Shown: one piece after another, positions 20,363 to 31,284 of the stretch
How positions within the stretch are numbered: the first letter of the stretch is position 1
Layout of the letters: each line of letters starts with the position of its first letter
NCBI GenBank assembly: GCA_963931865.1
Contig: OZ007514.1
Coordinates: 8,224,646-8,288,645, forward strand
Source: Axinella damicornis
Lineage: Eukaryota > Porifera > Demospongiae > Axinellida > Axinellidae
DNA: 64,000 nucleotides
Direction of reading: 5' to 3'
The notes under the pieces: model-generated
Database searches by the model: none
What the model saw: the letters and a program-made list of their open reading frames with translations, nothing else
What the model was told of the DNA's origin: nothing
Position numbers and translations under genes: made by a program

Positions 20363-22513
20363 CCAGTAGATGAAAGATGCTATATTGACCGGAACAAGAC
20401 TCAACGAATTGTGATGATTGGTGCAGGCCCTACAGCACTGGGAGCTGCATACAGACTGTATGAACTTGGTGTACTAGCTAGCAACACTCAAGTAGTCATT
20501 CTCGAGCAAGAAGATGGACCTGGAGGTACCGCCAGCTCATATCGTGACAGTAACGGCTTCCTTTGGGATAATGGTGGCCATGTTGTCTTCTCCCATTACC
20601 CATACTTTGAAACAGTTCTCAATAAATCAGTGCAGGAATGGAACAAGCATTCCCGGGCATCGTACGCATTCATGATGGGTTCCAGTGGAAAGAGAAGGTT
20701 CATACCATACCCAGTACAGCACAACATCCATGTGATGGATACCGAGGAACAGGAAACATCTATAAAGGGTCTTGAGCAAATAGTCAAACATCCAACTAAC
20801 AGCAATCCCAAAACATTTGATGATTGGTTACTTAGAAATTTTGGAGAAGGACTTTGTGAGGTGTTCATGAGAAAGTACAATCGTAAAGTATGGACTGTGG
20901 ATCCAACGGAGATGAACTCCATCTGGGTAGGTGCATATGTAGCTGTTCCCAAAGTGAACGAAATTAAGGACAAAATTGCCAAAGCTAAAAAGGATGACAC
21001 AAAAGCAAAAGACTCAGAGTGGGGACTTAACCATTCCTTTAAGTTTCCACGCTATGGAGGAACTGGTGCGGTTTGGAAGGGTGTTGCAAGCCTACTTCCA
21101 CAGGGATGGTTCCACTTTCATAAAAAGGTCATAGCAGTTAACACACAGAGTAAGTCTCTCCATGTGCAAGTAGCAAATGCTCCTGAAACTCAATACACAC
21201 TGAAGTATGACTACCTCATATCAACCATTCCAATCGACTTACTGCTGCAGATGCTGACAGGCAATGACACAAATTTGGCTGAAATGAAGAGCATAGGTAC
21301 AAAGTTTGTCTATTCTCACACACATGTCGTGGGAATTGGACTAAAAGGACAGCCTCCAGAGTTCCTAGCCAACAAGTCATGGATGTACTTTCCAGATTCA
21401 GACTCCCCATTCTATCGAGTGACTGTATTCTCAAACTATGCTGATGATAATGTTCCTGATCCTGGCAAGGTTTGGTCACTGATGTGTGAGGCTGCAGAGC
21501 CAAAGTATGGTGGAGATCTAGCTTACTGGCATAAAGAACAGTTAACTGGGAATACTATAACTGCTCTGCTTAACTATGGCTTTATTCAAAGGGAGCAAGT
21601 ACTATCTACGTATCATCATCGTTTGGAGCATGGTTACCCAGTGCCGTTTCTGAAGAGGGAGAGACTGCTTGCCACAATCCAGCCTTGGCTTGAATCGAAA
21701 GGTATCTACTCACGAGGTCGGTTTGGCGGATGGCGATACGAAGTGAGTAGCCAAGATCACTCAGTTATGCAGGGATTGGAGGTAGTAGACTTCATTATGT
21801 TTGGAATCCCTGAGGAAACCTATCCTCACCCCAACTTAGTCAACTCCATGAAGAGTTCTGACCGTACTCTGCACTGCCAACAACCACCTAAGTCACTGCC
21901 TGATTATGAGTTTGTTATTGCTCACTATAAGGAAAACCTCACCTGGGCTCTGCCATATGCCGACCACTGCCATGTCTACCACAAAGGAGGTCAACGTAAT
22001 CCACAGCTCCAGTTTAAACTGTGGGAGACCTTACCCAATGTTGGCCGGGAAGGGCACACCTACTTGCATCACATAATCCATAACTACCACTGCCTTGCTA
22101 ATGTGACAGTCTTTCTTCAAGCAGACTTTGGACACAATGTTGTGGTCGAGTATCGAAACCAATTTGATTATATCACTAAGAGCAAAACGAAGCAATTTTC
22201 AACTAAGTTGATGAGTAAGCTATCCGACTGGGGAAAGATTCATTGGGTTGGAAAGTGGGCAAGGATGATGAAAAGAGGTGAAATACGCCTCGCTAAACAA
22301 ACCTTGGGAGACTTTTGGCAAACAATCTTTGGCACCCAACATCCACGTGTAATAACTGCCACTCGCGGAGGGGTGTTTGGAGTGACCAGGCAGCGGATAC
22401 ATTCGCATCCCAGGGAGTTTTATGAGAAGCTGATTGTTTATGTCAGTGATCACCCCAATCCAGAGGAAGGTCATTACTTGGAACGGCTGTGGCCATCAAT
22501 TTTTGGATTCTAG
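20363..22513 (+). CDS. UDP-galactopyranose mutase-like protein fused to DUF3431-like domain
   Basis: Main exon (716 codons), opening after ACATGCAG and ending at TAG 22511-22513. The N-terminal ~490 residues match eukaryotic UDP-galactopyranose mutase, the FAD enzyme interconverting UDP-galactopyranose and UDP-galactofuranose. Evidence: GAGPTALGAA dinucleotide-binding loop, GGTASS, DNGGHVVFSHYPYF, NRKVW, FYRVTVFSNY and GRFGGWRYEVSSQDHSVMQG. The last motif usually reads YEVGNQDHS, so an active-site asparagine may be replaced. The C-terminal ~200 residues (FVIAHYKENLTW, LPNVGREGHTYLHHII, VTVFLQ) match DUF3431, a glycosyltransferase-like family. With exons 1-2 the product is about 769 residues and membrane anchored, perhaps in the secretory pathway. 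A bare start at ATG 20357 is the alternative. The UGM call is strong; the activity of the C-terminal domain is inferred. Confidence 0.92.
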   Translation, partial: PVDERCYIDRNKTQRIVMIGAGPTALGAAYRLYELGVLASNTQVVILEQEDGPGGTASSYRDSNGFLWDNGGHVVFSHYPYFETVLNKSVQEWNKHSRASYAFMMGSSGKRRFIPYPVQHNIHVMDTEEQETSIKGLEQIVKHPTNSNPKTFDDWLLRNFGEGLCEVFMRKYNRKVWTVDPTEMNSIWVGAYVAVPKVNEIKDKIAKAKKDDTKAKDSEWGLNHSFKFPRYGGTGAVWKGVASLLPQGWFHFHKKVIAVNTQSKSLHVQVANAPETQYTLKYDYLISTIPIDLLLQMLTGNDTNLAEMKSIGTKFVYSHTHVVGIGLKGQPPEFLANKSWMYFPDSDSPFYRVTVFSNYADDNVPDPGKVWSLMCEAAEPKYGGDLAYWHKEQLTGNTITALLNYGFIQREQVLSTYHHRLEHGYPVPFLKRERLLATIQPWLESKGIYSRGRFGGWRYEVSSQDHSVMQGLEVVDFIMFGIPEETYPHPNLVNSMKSSDRTLHCQQPPKSLPDYEFVIAHYKENLTWALPYADHCHVYHKGGQRNPQLQFKLWETLPNVGREGHTYLHHIIHNYHCLANVTVFLQADFGHNVVVEYRNQFDYITKSKTKQFSTKLMSKLSDWGKIHWVGKWARMMKRGEIRLAKQTLGDFWQTIFGTQHPRVITATRGGVFGVTRQRIHSHPREFYEKLIVYVSDHPNPEEGHYLERLWPSIFGF

Positions 22514-22872
22514 CTAATGCAACAGACAACTGTAGAGATATTGTTATAGCATACAGTCATCATTCCGTAGTTATAGCGATATGACTTCGCTGTGAGTCAC
22601 CGAATGCAAACATTTTACCAAACTGCCTTAGCATGGTCACATGCTTTCACCTTACTTGCATGGATGCCACTTTGCTACATACTGCTTATCATGGTATACA
22701 TGTACCTCTGCTGAATGTATTTCGGACCAGAAGGCAGCACGTCTAACCAAGACAAAACCTCGATGTAGCTACATACCCGAATAATAATAGTCATGTAGCT
22801 AGCAGTTGCAAGGAGCTCTTAAGCATTTGAGTGTGCAACTGGGACGGTGGATATCTAGAGCTAACTAAGCCT
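22514..22872. other. Downstream of the UGM-like gene
   Basis: No clear AATAAA polyadenylation signal and no gene recognised before the TTAA element. Confidence 0.4.
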
Positions 22873-22876
22873 TTAA

Positions 22877-23625
22877 GGTGGCGGGCAAGCAATGATACGC
22901 GCGCGTGACCGCGCAATAATTGGAGGCGTGGTTCGAGTTCCGAATCACCGCTCTCGAGCGCTCCAGCAGCAGCCATCCAAGATGCTGTGCCACCTTTCTT
23001 CTTCCAAGGCTGTTGGGCATCCATTGACAGCGTGTCTAGTTGAGCGCTACGTTATACGTACTTCGTACCGTGACAACGCCAGCTGCAAATCTCGGCGAAA
23101 TACAGCACTGTTTTTTCTGTACGTCTCAAAAATCAGCTGAACGTATTTAGCTAAAATGTTCTTCGCAGGCAGCTCTTCCACTGGTTACTCGAGGGGGCTA
23201 CGTTGTCATATGGCGTCGAACGAACGTCTCATCGTGTTTTCTCCCCTGCAAGATGTACAAAAACAGGAAAATTGACCTCGCGATAACACTGTTAACTCCG
23301 TATCCGGCTAGTTCGAAAGCGTACTTACATTAACTCAACGTAGCCCCCTCCAGACTGGGCCCGTCTTGATCCTGAGAAAGAACAGTAGCAGTAGCTTGCG
23401 TGCAATGAAACTGAGACGTACAGAAAAATTATTTAATTCCATCAATACTGAATAATTCGCTGTCTCAGTTGTTTGCTGCTCAGAACATCCTGGCTTGGTA
23501 CATAAGTAGCACTTACCATGAAGTGTTTGATTACCACATTTGGTTTCCATTCATGGCAGGACTTGCAGGTTACAACATATTTTAGATGACATAATTATTA
23601 ATTCCAAAATCACTTGCCCGCCACC
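22877..23625. mobile_element. TTAA-flanked TIR element
   Basis: TTAA at 22873-22876 and 23626-23629 brackets 749 bp with perfect 13-bp TIRs GGTGGCGGGCAAG. This arrangement fits piggyBac or Kolobok derivatives. The interior has no transposase frame. Confidence 0.8.
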
Positions 23626-25562
23626 TTAACCAAGGGCAAAGGAAATTATGAAACATTATTATTATTATTGTGAAACTATAGCAGAAAGGATGACTACTTG
23701 CAGTAAATATTAGCTATAGCAACAAGCACATGCGCAACTGACACAAAACCAGCATATTTCAGCAGCAGCCAGACCAATCCCACAGACGGCACAACTGTGA
23801 CGTCAGCTCAACATACATTCCCTGGATCTCCAATCAGTGGCGGATCTAGAAATTTAGAAAGGGGGGTTCAGCAGGTTAGTTGGGACATACATAGCGCACC
23901 GCCGAAGGCGGTACGGAGAGTTCCGAAGAGGGGATCAGTCCGCGCGAAGCGCGGAAATTTTTTTTTGCATGTTCTTTTTAGCGATCAGGAACGCTCTCGT
24001 AGCATCTCTGCACATTCTGGACAGGTCGTGCAGAACATGGCATAAAATAAGTATTTTTGTCTTGCTGTATAATGGCAAAATTTTATGCCAAACTTGTCTT
24101 GCTGTATAATGGCAAAATTTTATGCTGAACTTGTCTTGCTGTATAATGGCAAAATTTTATGCTGAAACGTCCTGCATAAAATTCCCTCGTGTACATTTTG
24201 CACAGTATCATAAAGGCAAAATTTTATGCCAACTGCTTTAATTAAAGGGTCTCACCCTAATTGGGTTAATTAAAGGGACATACTCCTTTTGTGAGCCCAG
24301 TTTGAATGTGAAGGTTGGCATAAAATCTTGCCTTGGTGTTTCCACACAAAGGCGAAATTTTATGCTGACTACTTTATATCATGCACGTGTTCTAGCATCA
24401 CAATTGAATTCATGAATATCATCACACTGTTCTGTATGTACTGCAGTAGTTATACATATGAACTATGAATACCATTGGTGCAGCATGGGAATGCAGCTGC
24501 AGCACTTGGGACTCACTGACATTGGAACAAACTCGTAATTGTGCACATGGGAGGAGTTCGATCACATGCGAAGGGCTGCACAGTAGTTGTGGGTGGGTGT
24601 GGGCAAGCTTGCAAGACAGAAGTCCCATTGTATTTACAACCCCTATGAATACAGAATATCATAGACTCGGTAGAGTCTATATGTAGGGATAGAGTGGACA
24701 CGCAATATATGCTAATACACAGCCTGGTTAAAACAACCTTTCTCATTTTACAGTGCACTGTAAAATGAGTTTTAACCAGGCTGTGGTCACCTCAGTTGCA
24801 TCTCAGTGCCTCCTTGGTGATCAAGGAATGAGCACACAAGTGCAACCTACTTTGATCTTGTTAGCTATTGGATAGGAAATCCTAGTAACTAGGCCTGTTA
24901 AGATATCCTCGGTCAAGTTTCTTATAGAAGTGTATGCAGCTGCTCTTCCAAACAATTTGCATTCAAGCAGATCATTTACACTGCTTGACCACTATAGGTC
25001 CTCCAACAGACATACAGATGGGTAGCTAAGTCACGTACCTATAATCTATAATATAAGTGAAGCTACGCAACATTTGTGGCTGTGGGTACATTCTTTGACC
25101 ACCACAGTGGAGGAGGCACTGAGATGCAACTATGGTGACCAGAGCCTGCATAGTTAAAACAACCCTTTTCCTTTTACAGTGGCGCACGTATACCAGTATG
25201 TAGCCGTAAAGGAGGCCATGATGCATTCTGCACAATAGCTCGTTCAGTGACCTCTGCCAAATGCACGTCTGAGGAGTTAAAAATGTTCTGTACTCTTAAA
25301 GGCAGCCTAAGCTTTGCAGAAATAAAGCACATTGTTCCTCTAACAGAAGAAGCACTCCTCGGTGAGAAGCAGATTGTGGCATCACGGAGTCAGACTTCAC
25401 ACTGGGGTGAATGGTGGACGTGCACGCCTTCCCCAATTGCAAATGCTTACTCAGCACCAGTATGCAGATTGGCATGGTATTCCACGAAATACTATAGCTA
25501 ATGGTGTGGAGCAAATAAACCAGGACAGTATATATCACTGCAAATTCAGAAGGGTTGCTTTA

Positions 25563-25843
25563 ACCCAGGTGTGGTTGTCCCAGTTGCAGCTTCACTACCA
25601 AACAATGTAACCCAGGTGGGGTTGTCCCAGTTGCAGCTTCACTACCAAACAATGTAACCCAGGTGGGGTTGTCCCAGTTGCAGCTTCACTACCAAACAAT
25701 GTAACCCAGGTGGGGTTGTCCCAGTTGCAGCTTCACTACCAAACAATGTAACCCAGGTGGGGTTGTCCCAGTTGCAGCTTCACTACCAAACAATGTAACC
25801 CAGGTGGGGTTGTCCCAGTTGCAGCTTCACTACCAAACAAGGT
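25563..25843 (+). repeat. 47-bp minisatellite, about six units
   Basis: Near-perfect tandem copies of a unit containing CCCAGGTGGGGTTGTCCCAG and CTTCACTACCAAACAATG. Units abut with no spacers. Confidence 0.95.
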
Positions 25844-26448
25844 GCACATGAGTGGAGCAACTTGCTTGACCACTCGAATTTCAGTAAACAATTATATAAG
25901 TCATGTAGCTAAAGTAGCAAAGTATTATCGGAATGCTAGAAGTGCAGCTGCACTTGTGATTCCTATAATCCCCTAACTGCACAAACCGTAGAAAAATACA
26001 TGTGCAGCTTCCCTTCCGACATTTGGATTGGCTTAATTGGTTACCCGTCTGCATGTCTGGGATTGGAGAGGTGACCTATAGCTAGTGGTCAAGCCTAAAC
26101 TGATATACCCCTACAGCTAGGTTAAAACAACCCCTTTGTTTTTGCAGTGGCAAGAAAACCCCACATCTTTGCATGGAACATCTGATTAAGCGAAAGCATT
26201 AGCAGCTGAGAAGCAAAGCAGTATGACATATAGAAGCCAGACTGAGAAGAGTCGACACAAGTCAGCAACTTCACGGAAGCATCAGCGTGAAAAGCAGATG
26301 GCCATGGACTCAGACCAAGATGCACAACTTGGTCCCCCAGACAAGCGAAGTATATAATTTCAATAACAGTAGAAAATGCCGTAGTGATTTGGATTTAGAG
26401 TCTGATTTAGTCCCTCTGATTGGGTTTAGAGTCTGATTACCAATACTT

Positions 26449-26610
26449 TCAAAGGAATAGGTCAACGTGTTGAAGTTAGGTACAATGATGGTCTCGGGCC
26501 TGGGAACGAGGCTAGGTATAAGGGAACATTGATAGAGTTCAACGTTAAGACGGGGAACTGGATGGCTCGATTGGATGCCAATATTGCACAATCAAGTTCC
26601 CGATAAGGAT
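26449..26610 (+). pseudogene. SGF29/Tudor-like fragment inside the 3.2-kb element
   Basis: The frame reads GQRVEVRYNDG then, across an inserted Mutator-family end (GGCCTGGGAACGAGGCTA near 26500), YKGTLIEFNVKTGNWMARLD. This is a Tudor/chromo-barrel-like motif of the kind in SGF29-type domains and some transposon proteins. The reading ends in a stop at about 26604. Fragment only. Confidence 0.55.
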
Positions 26611-27559
26611 GTCCGTCTGATTTGACTGAGTTTATCCACTGCTACTCTTCCATTATTCATTCATCATTATCCAGTCCAACCACTCCATCTTCCACGATTA
26701 CGATTACCCTTTTATTATGCTCCTATTTATTATAATATTATGCTGATTGGTATATAGTATGTTGTTCGCCGTAATCAATTCAATGTGACCTGTATTCAAA
26801 CTTAGTATGCCCCTTTAATTAACCCAATTGGGGACACCCTTTACATCATAGTTTCCCTTCCAACCTGCTTTCAAACAGGGCTCACAAGATGAGTTACATT
26901 AGCCCAAATAGGGTGAAACCCTTTCATTAAAGCAGTTGGCATAAAATTTCGCCTTTGTGTGGAAACACCAAGGGAAGATTTTATGCCAACCTTCACATTC
27001 AAACTGGGCTCACAAAATGAGTATGTCCCTTTAATTAACCCAATTAGGGTGAGACCCTTTAATTAAAGCAGTTGGCATAAAATTTTGCCTTTATGATACT
27101 GTGCGAAATGTACACGAGGGAATTTTATGCATGACGCTTCAGCATAAAATTTTGCCATTATACAGCAAGACAAGTTTGGCATAAAATTTTGCCATTATAC
27201 AGCAAGACAAAAATACTTATTTTATGCCATTGTATGTACGACCTTCTGGACACGTTCCCAGACGCAAAGAAGATTGACTGAGTAACCAGCAAGTATCGAT
27301 GTGTGGGGCTGTTAGCTTCCTTCGTCGACGGATTACAACAACGTACGTGGACGTGGACAGTTGATTGATTATTGCTTTATTTTCTAACTTGAGGTGTTCA
27401 TAGAACACATACCCCGCGCGGAACGTCTACAGGATACAGTGCAGCTACAATCGACGTGACATCTCTGCCGATGTGCATCGTGCTATCGCGTATACTGTGT
27501 CGAGTATGGCCATATAGCCATATCCAAGGTGTGGGAGTGACCGCTTACCGTATAATACT

Positions 27560-27970
27560 ATTGTGAAGCTGAAGAGGTGGGGCCAAATGTTACGAATGAT
27601 AGGAAATAGCTGGAAAAAACAGCCGAAACAATAGCCACGATGTCTGTGAAGTACATAAATCGTGAGGAAACACTGTTTCCTAGCGGTCATCTCGTAGCAT
27701 GAAATTTCCAAATGCACTGTGTGTCCTGTTCTTGATGGGACTCTGAGGTCACGAAGAGGTGGAGCCAATGTTATGAATAGTTTTGAAAAGTAGGAAATAG
27801 CCGAAATACAGCGAAACGAAGCGCCTTGACTTCAATCAGGTACACACAGAGCAGTTTTTTGCTATTTTCTATTGTTTGACTCCCTTTCGATGGTTTATGA
27901 GGGTCTATGTGGCGAGATTTCAATTTTTTTCGCATGACAGACTGACAGACTGACAGACTGACAGACAAAA
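27560..27970. repeat. Diverged direct repeat and (GACAGACT)n
   Basis: Two diverged copies of a block of about 160-190 bp, each starting GAAGAGGTGGRGCCAA and containing GGAAATAGC. The second ends in a (GACAGACT)n microsatellite at about 27934-27966. Confidence 0.7.
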
Positions 27971-28182
27971 AGGTTCAAAGGTTGATTGAATGCGGGACCC
28001 ATGGGGCATTGCACACACAAACAAAACACAAATCAGTCTAGATAAGTTTCAGATCCGGTGGACGGAATAATCCAGAAAGGATAGAGCCCCCGCTCTTACT
28101 CGGTCCAAGACTTGAGCACAATCCAGACACTATTTGGTGTATAAAGGATAGAGCCCTCGCTCTGTCCCTCCATCGGCAGAAA

Positions 28183-28470
28183 CTTGCGTCCTTGTCTCCT
28201 GAATCTGACTTCACTTGAGGATAACATTCCTTTTGCTGCTAGTAGCCAGGTGACCAGTGAGCGAGAGGCGACTCCATTGTCACAGAGATCGAGAGCACAC
28301 CTTCGCCATGTTGGCCTGAATGGATGTACCTGTAACTTGCGTCTTGTCTCCTGAATCTGACTTCACTTGAGGATAACATTCCTTTCGTTGCTAGTAGCCA
28401 GGTGACCAGTGAGCGAGAGGCGACTCCATTGTCACAGAGATCGAGAGCACACCTTCGCCATGTCGGCCCT
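28183..28470. repeat. Tandem duplication of about 145 bp
   Basis: Two nearly identical copies share ACTTGCGTC, GAATCTGACTTCACTTGAGG and the stretch from GGCGACTCC through CACCTTCGCCATG. No gene is supported; similar GGATAGAGCC words precede it. Confidence 0.85.
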
Positions 28471-28566
28471 GGGTGTATTGGAATACCAAGCTTCGCGCAT
28501 GCGCGCGCGGGGTAATTATATGTATTTTATTACACTCCTGGTATAGGAAAAATTGTGCCGCGTAAT

Positions 28567-28915
28567 ATAATATAATGTAATCATTGAAACGTTTGACTAT
28601 TTCGGAATGGCTTACAAAGATTCTGACTACACCGTCGTGATCGCTATGATGCAGTGACACAAAATCAAAATAATTGTGCTGAAACTCACCTTGGTGGTAG
28701 AGATATGAACGCTTTTGTCTCGCCGTTGGCCACCATTGCTCGAGCGCTCTCTTCGACTTCCGGTGGCAGTACAGCCCTCGGGAAAGGCACACGAAGATTC
28801 TGACCACACGGCCGTGATCGCTGTCGTTCACTGACGCTTACATACCAAAACTCACCGTGCTGGCAAGGTTGTAAGTGCTGTTATAATTTCGTGTCTTCCC
28901 TTTGGTCGCCATTGC
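28567..28915 (-). repeat. Dimeric ATG-exon/splice-donor module, copy 1
   Basis: Read on minus, two units follow each other. Each has an ATG mini-frame (MATKGKTRNYNSTYNLAST; MVANGETKAFISLPP) stopping at a GTGAGTTT donor, then a conserved GCGATCACGRC segment ending GTCAGAATCTTYGT. The same dimeric arrangement occurs at 53690-53945. Coding potential is unproven; the conserved feature is the short start-to-donor layout. Confidence 0.6.
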
Positions 28916-29164
28916 ATTGCTAGCGTTCGACTGAGCGTGATTGCCACGTGGCATGTGCGTTATTTGGAACTAACTGCGATACTTAGCTTGCGCTACGGAG
29001 AGTCACAGCCGGCGTTGCAACAGCTACCAGGAGTGCGGTTGCCCCTCGTACAGAAACAAAAATAATTGATGTAAAATTAAAATTGTGTAGCAAACGTAAA
29101 CCTAGCTATCTCAAGAGACAAGACTATGTCTGCCTTCAGGCTTTCTGCCCGCGAACGGTCAAGG

Positions 29165-29379
29165 TAAGGTAGGGCGGGGTAATTCGGGCCACGGGGTAAT
29201 TCGGGCCACTTCAACGGTTACAACAGGAAAGAAGCATCCATTGGATTCTTGCTTCTAGTGAGTTGTAGGCAGGTTGAGTCCCTGGATATACATGGCCAGA
29301 AGTTTGCCTAAAGTCTGTCCGTTTTTAGTTACCGTTGACCTGAAGTTGAAGTGGCCCGAATTACCCCGCCCTACCTTAA
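29165..29379. mobile_element. MITE with ends AAGGTAGGGCGGGGTAATTC
   Basis: 215 bp. The arms GGTAGGGCGGGGTAATTCGG are perfect inverted copies and extend imperfectly to CGGTTA/TAACCG. The left arm contains a second GGGGTAATTCGGGCCAC copy. Lies within the outer 5.7-kb composite, near its right end. Confidence 0.85.
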
Positions 29380-30034
29380 GTAAGTTGCTCTTATACTTCG
29401 AATCAAACATGCAGCTTGCTTTTCTGCCTTGAGTGTACGGTTTGAGTCAAATTTTTTTGGTTCTCCTTGAAAGGGGAGTTCCATGGAACCCTCGGAACCC
29501 CCTCTAGATCCGCTACTGCCAATGGGTTCACGAGCTGTACCAGATGCCACAGCAAGTTTTGCATTTTCAGAGGAATAATATTATAGCTACTGCATTGTTA
29601 GTACGAATTTACCGGTATGTGCATGTGGGTGTTAAACACAGGTGTTCCTAATTTATACTGTATCCCCGGGAAAAAAATCTAAAATGTGTACAACAACATT
29701 TTCATGGTATTATCAACTTCATGATTGAGTAGATCACTGCATGGAGTTTAGCTAACACCATGCAAACAAGCATTAATTATTTGTACGTACTATCCAAAAC
29801 CGTGCGCTGGTTATTGGGTGTGATACTGTAAGTTCCGTGCATGCCCTTTTCTTTGACTGCAGTGAGTGCAATAATTAATATTATAGTCAGGTGGCTTATG
29901 ACCACTTTGAAAATATGGGGACGGACCTGATAAAAGCGTGATTTTTCTCCCAGTTAGGTCATTGTCTTTGAAATTGAGGTAGGAACCACAAATTATTATT
30001 GTGTATTGATTTTGCAGGCTTCCACAGGGTAGCA

Positions 30035-30648
30035 TAGCCTAGTACCCAGGCTCATTTCCTCTTACCGCGCGCGCGAGGAAAGAGCCTGGTAACATTGGGG
30101 GGTTCAAACCGCTGACTTCCGGTGCCTGGATTCTTGCAGCTCCAATCAGATTGCAGAACGAAAGCACGTGCACATGTGGCTATTTTGTAGGCGTGTTTTA
30201 ACTGTTTACCTTTGCTGCCGTGCTAACGCACAAATCGTAGACTCAGAAATGAGCGTCAAGGACAAAGTACCCCTCAAAGGTCGGTAAAAGGCAGATGACA
30301 GGTGTACGAGAGGGCCACTGGTCAGAGCTCGCTGTTCACTGCGGTTTGTTTGCGGACCAGCTCGCTCATCGTCTGTCGCAGCTTATATGTATACGGGATC
30401 GACGATTCGCAAGGTAAGTTGTCCGCTTTGCTTGTAAGAAGTGTCTCGTATCTCTGTGAAGCCGGGGATGCCTTGAGTAATATTTCAAATAGCGTGTGAC
30501 TGATTTGTAACTCACGCGACATTTACCACAAAAGTAGGAGTGTCCTTCGTTTATCACATGAATGATGACATGGCGGAAGAAAACGGCTCAACCCCACCAA
30601 TGTTACCAGGCTCTTTCCTCCGCGAGAAAGAGCCTGGGTACGAGGCTA
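30035..30648. mobile_element. Mutator-like TIR element with 9-bp duplication
   Basis: 614 bp. Ends TAGCCTAGTACCCAGGCTC and, from the right, TAGCCTCGTACCCAGGCTC. The target duplication AGGGTAGCA is perfect (30026-30034, 30649-30657). The interior differs from other family members. On plus, ATG at about 30387 opens MYTGSTIRK and stops at a perfect AAG/GTAAGT donor. On minus, a zinc-finger-like FCGKC...RHPRLH segment is readable. No transposase. Confidence 0.85.
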
Positions 30649-30931
30649 AGGGTAGCATAAGCGTAGGAATGATTTTTATGTAGAAGAGGTGGTGAAGCTG
30701 TCAATCTGTGTTGCAGAGGGAGTGTCGTTTGTATAGTTTACATACAAACTATAATATTTAGTCCAACCATGCGCACCCTGGCAGCATTCAGCAACGGCGT
30801 AGGAGCCAGTACGGCTAGTACGGCCATGGCCGTACTAGATTTTTCAGTGTCTTACTTTTTTGTTTGGAAAACTCTCCGCAGACGCCTGAGCTGTGCTGCT
30901 CGCTAGCACGCGTGCCATTCGACTAGCCTCG

Positions 30932-31027
30932 TTCCCAGCCCATCATGCGTAGTCTCGTCCCTGGGTACGAGACTAGCCATGCGCTAGCCTCGTTCCCAGT
31001 TTCAATAGGGCCGGGGGACGAGGCTAG
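30932..31027. mobile_element. Two adjacent Mutator-family micro-copies
   Basis: Two tiny inverted pairs of TAGCCTCGTTCCCAG-type ends lie side by side with almost no interior, like 18769-18808. Target duplications are not clear. Confidence 0.55.
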
Positions 31028-31284
31028 TGGAACACGTGACTGAAGATGAGCAGCCAGTAAAAAAAACCTCGTGTCAGTTGTGAATTGTGAAGAGACATCC
31101 GGAGCGACTCGTCCCGGCCCAGCGGTCCACCAGCTGATATTGCGACTACAGGTGCTCCGGTTCAGGCCCCCCTTCACCGGACAAAACGTCTCTCTGCAGC
31201 ATCGATCCTCGTATACATATTGAACTTGAAGTGCAAAGCACGAAGGTGCCACGAGAGCCCATCCTGATAACTGAAAGTTAACGT

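Larger units (their letters stand above)
24037..27231. mobile_element. 3.2-kb element with long, internally repeated inverted arms
   Basis: The arms (24037-24375 and about 26815-27231) are inverted copies. Each is built from direct repeats of CTTGCTGTATAATGGCAAAA followed by TTTTATGC, and of a TTAATTAAAGGGTCTCACCC block. The right arm has an extra degenerate copy. The interior holds a 47-bp minisatellite and relic exons. Repeated subterminal motifs like these often serve as transposase-binding sites; the family is not recognised. Confidence 0.75.
23835..29518. mobile_element. Composite 5.7-kb TIR element
   Basis: The ends are CAGTGGCGGATCTAGA and, from the right, CAGTAGCGGATCTAGAG, each followed by a G-rich GGGTTC segment. 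Both are flanked by CCAAT (23830-23834, 29519-29523). It encloses a second inverted-repeat element (24037-27231) and several repeats. Just inside the left end is a CCGCGCGAAGCGCGG hairpin. No intact transposase. The pairing rests on end similarity and a 5-bp repeat, so two unrelated solo ends are possible. Confidence 0.55.

Noticed and set aside
20596..21000. Minus frames over the UGM-like exon
   Set aside because: Shadows of the strongly supported plus-strand coding exon.
25563..25843. CRISPR-like regular repeats
   Set aside because: The 47-bp units abut directly with no spacers, and the context is a eukaryotic transposon; it is a minisatellite.
28391..28831. A 146-residue minus protein with repeated VVRIFV segments
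   Set aside because: The frame runs through four GTGAGT donors of the dimeric module and is frame-inconsistent between its copies; probably not translated as such.
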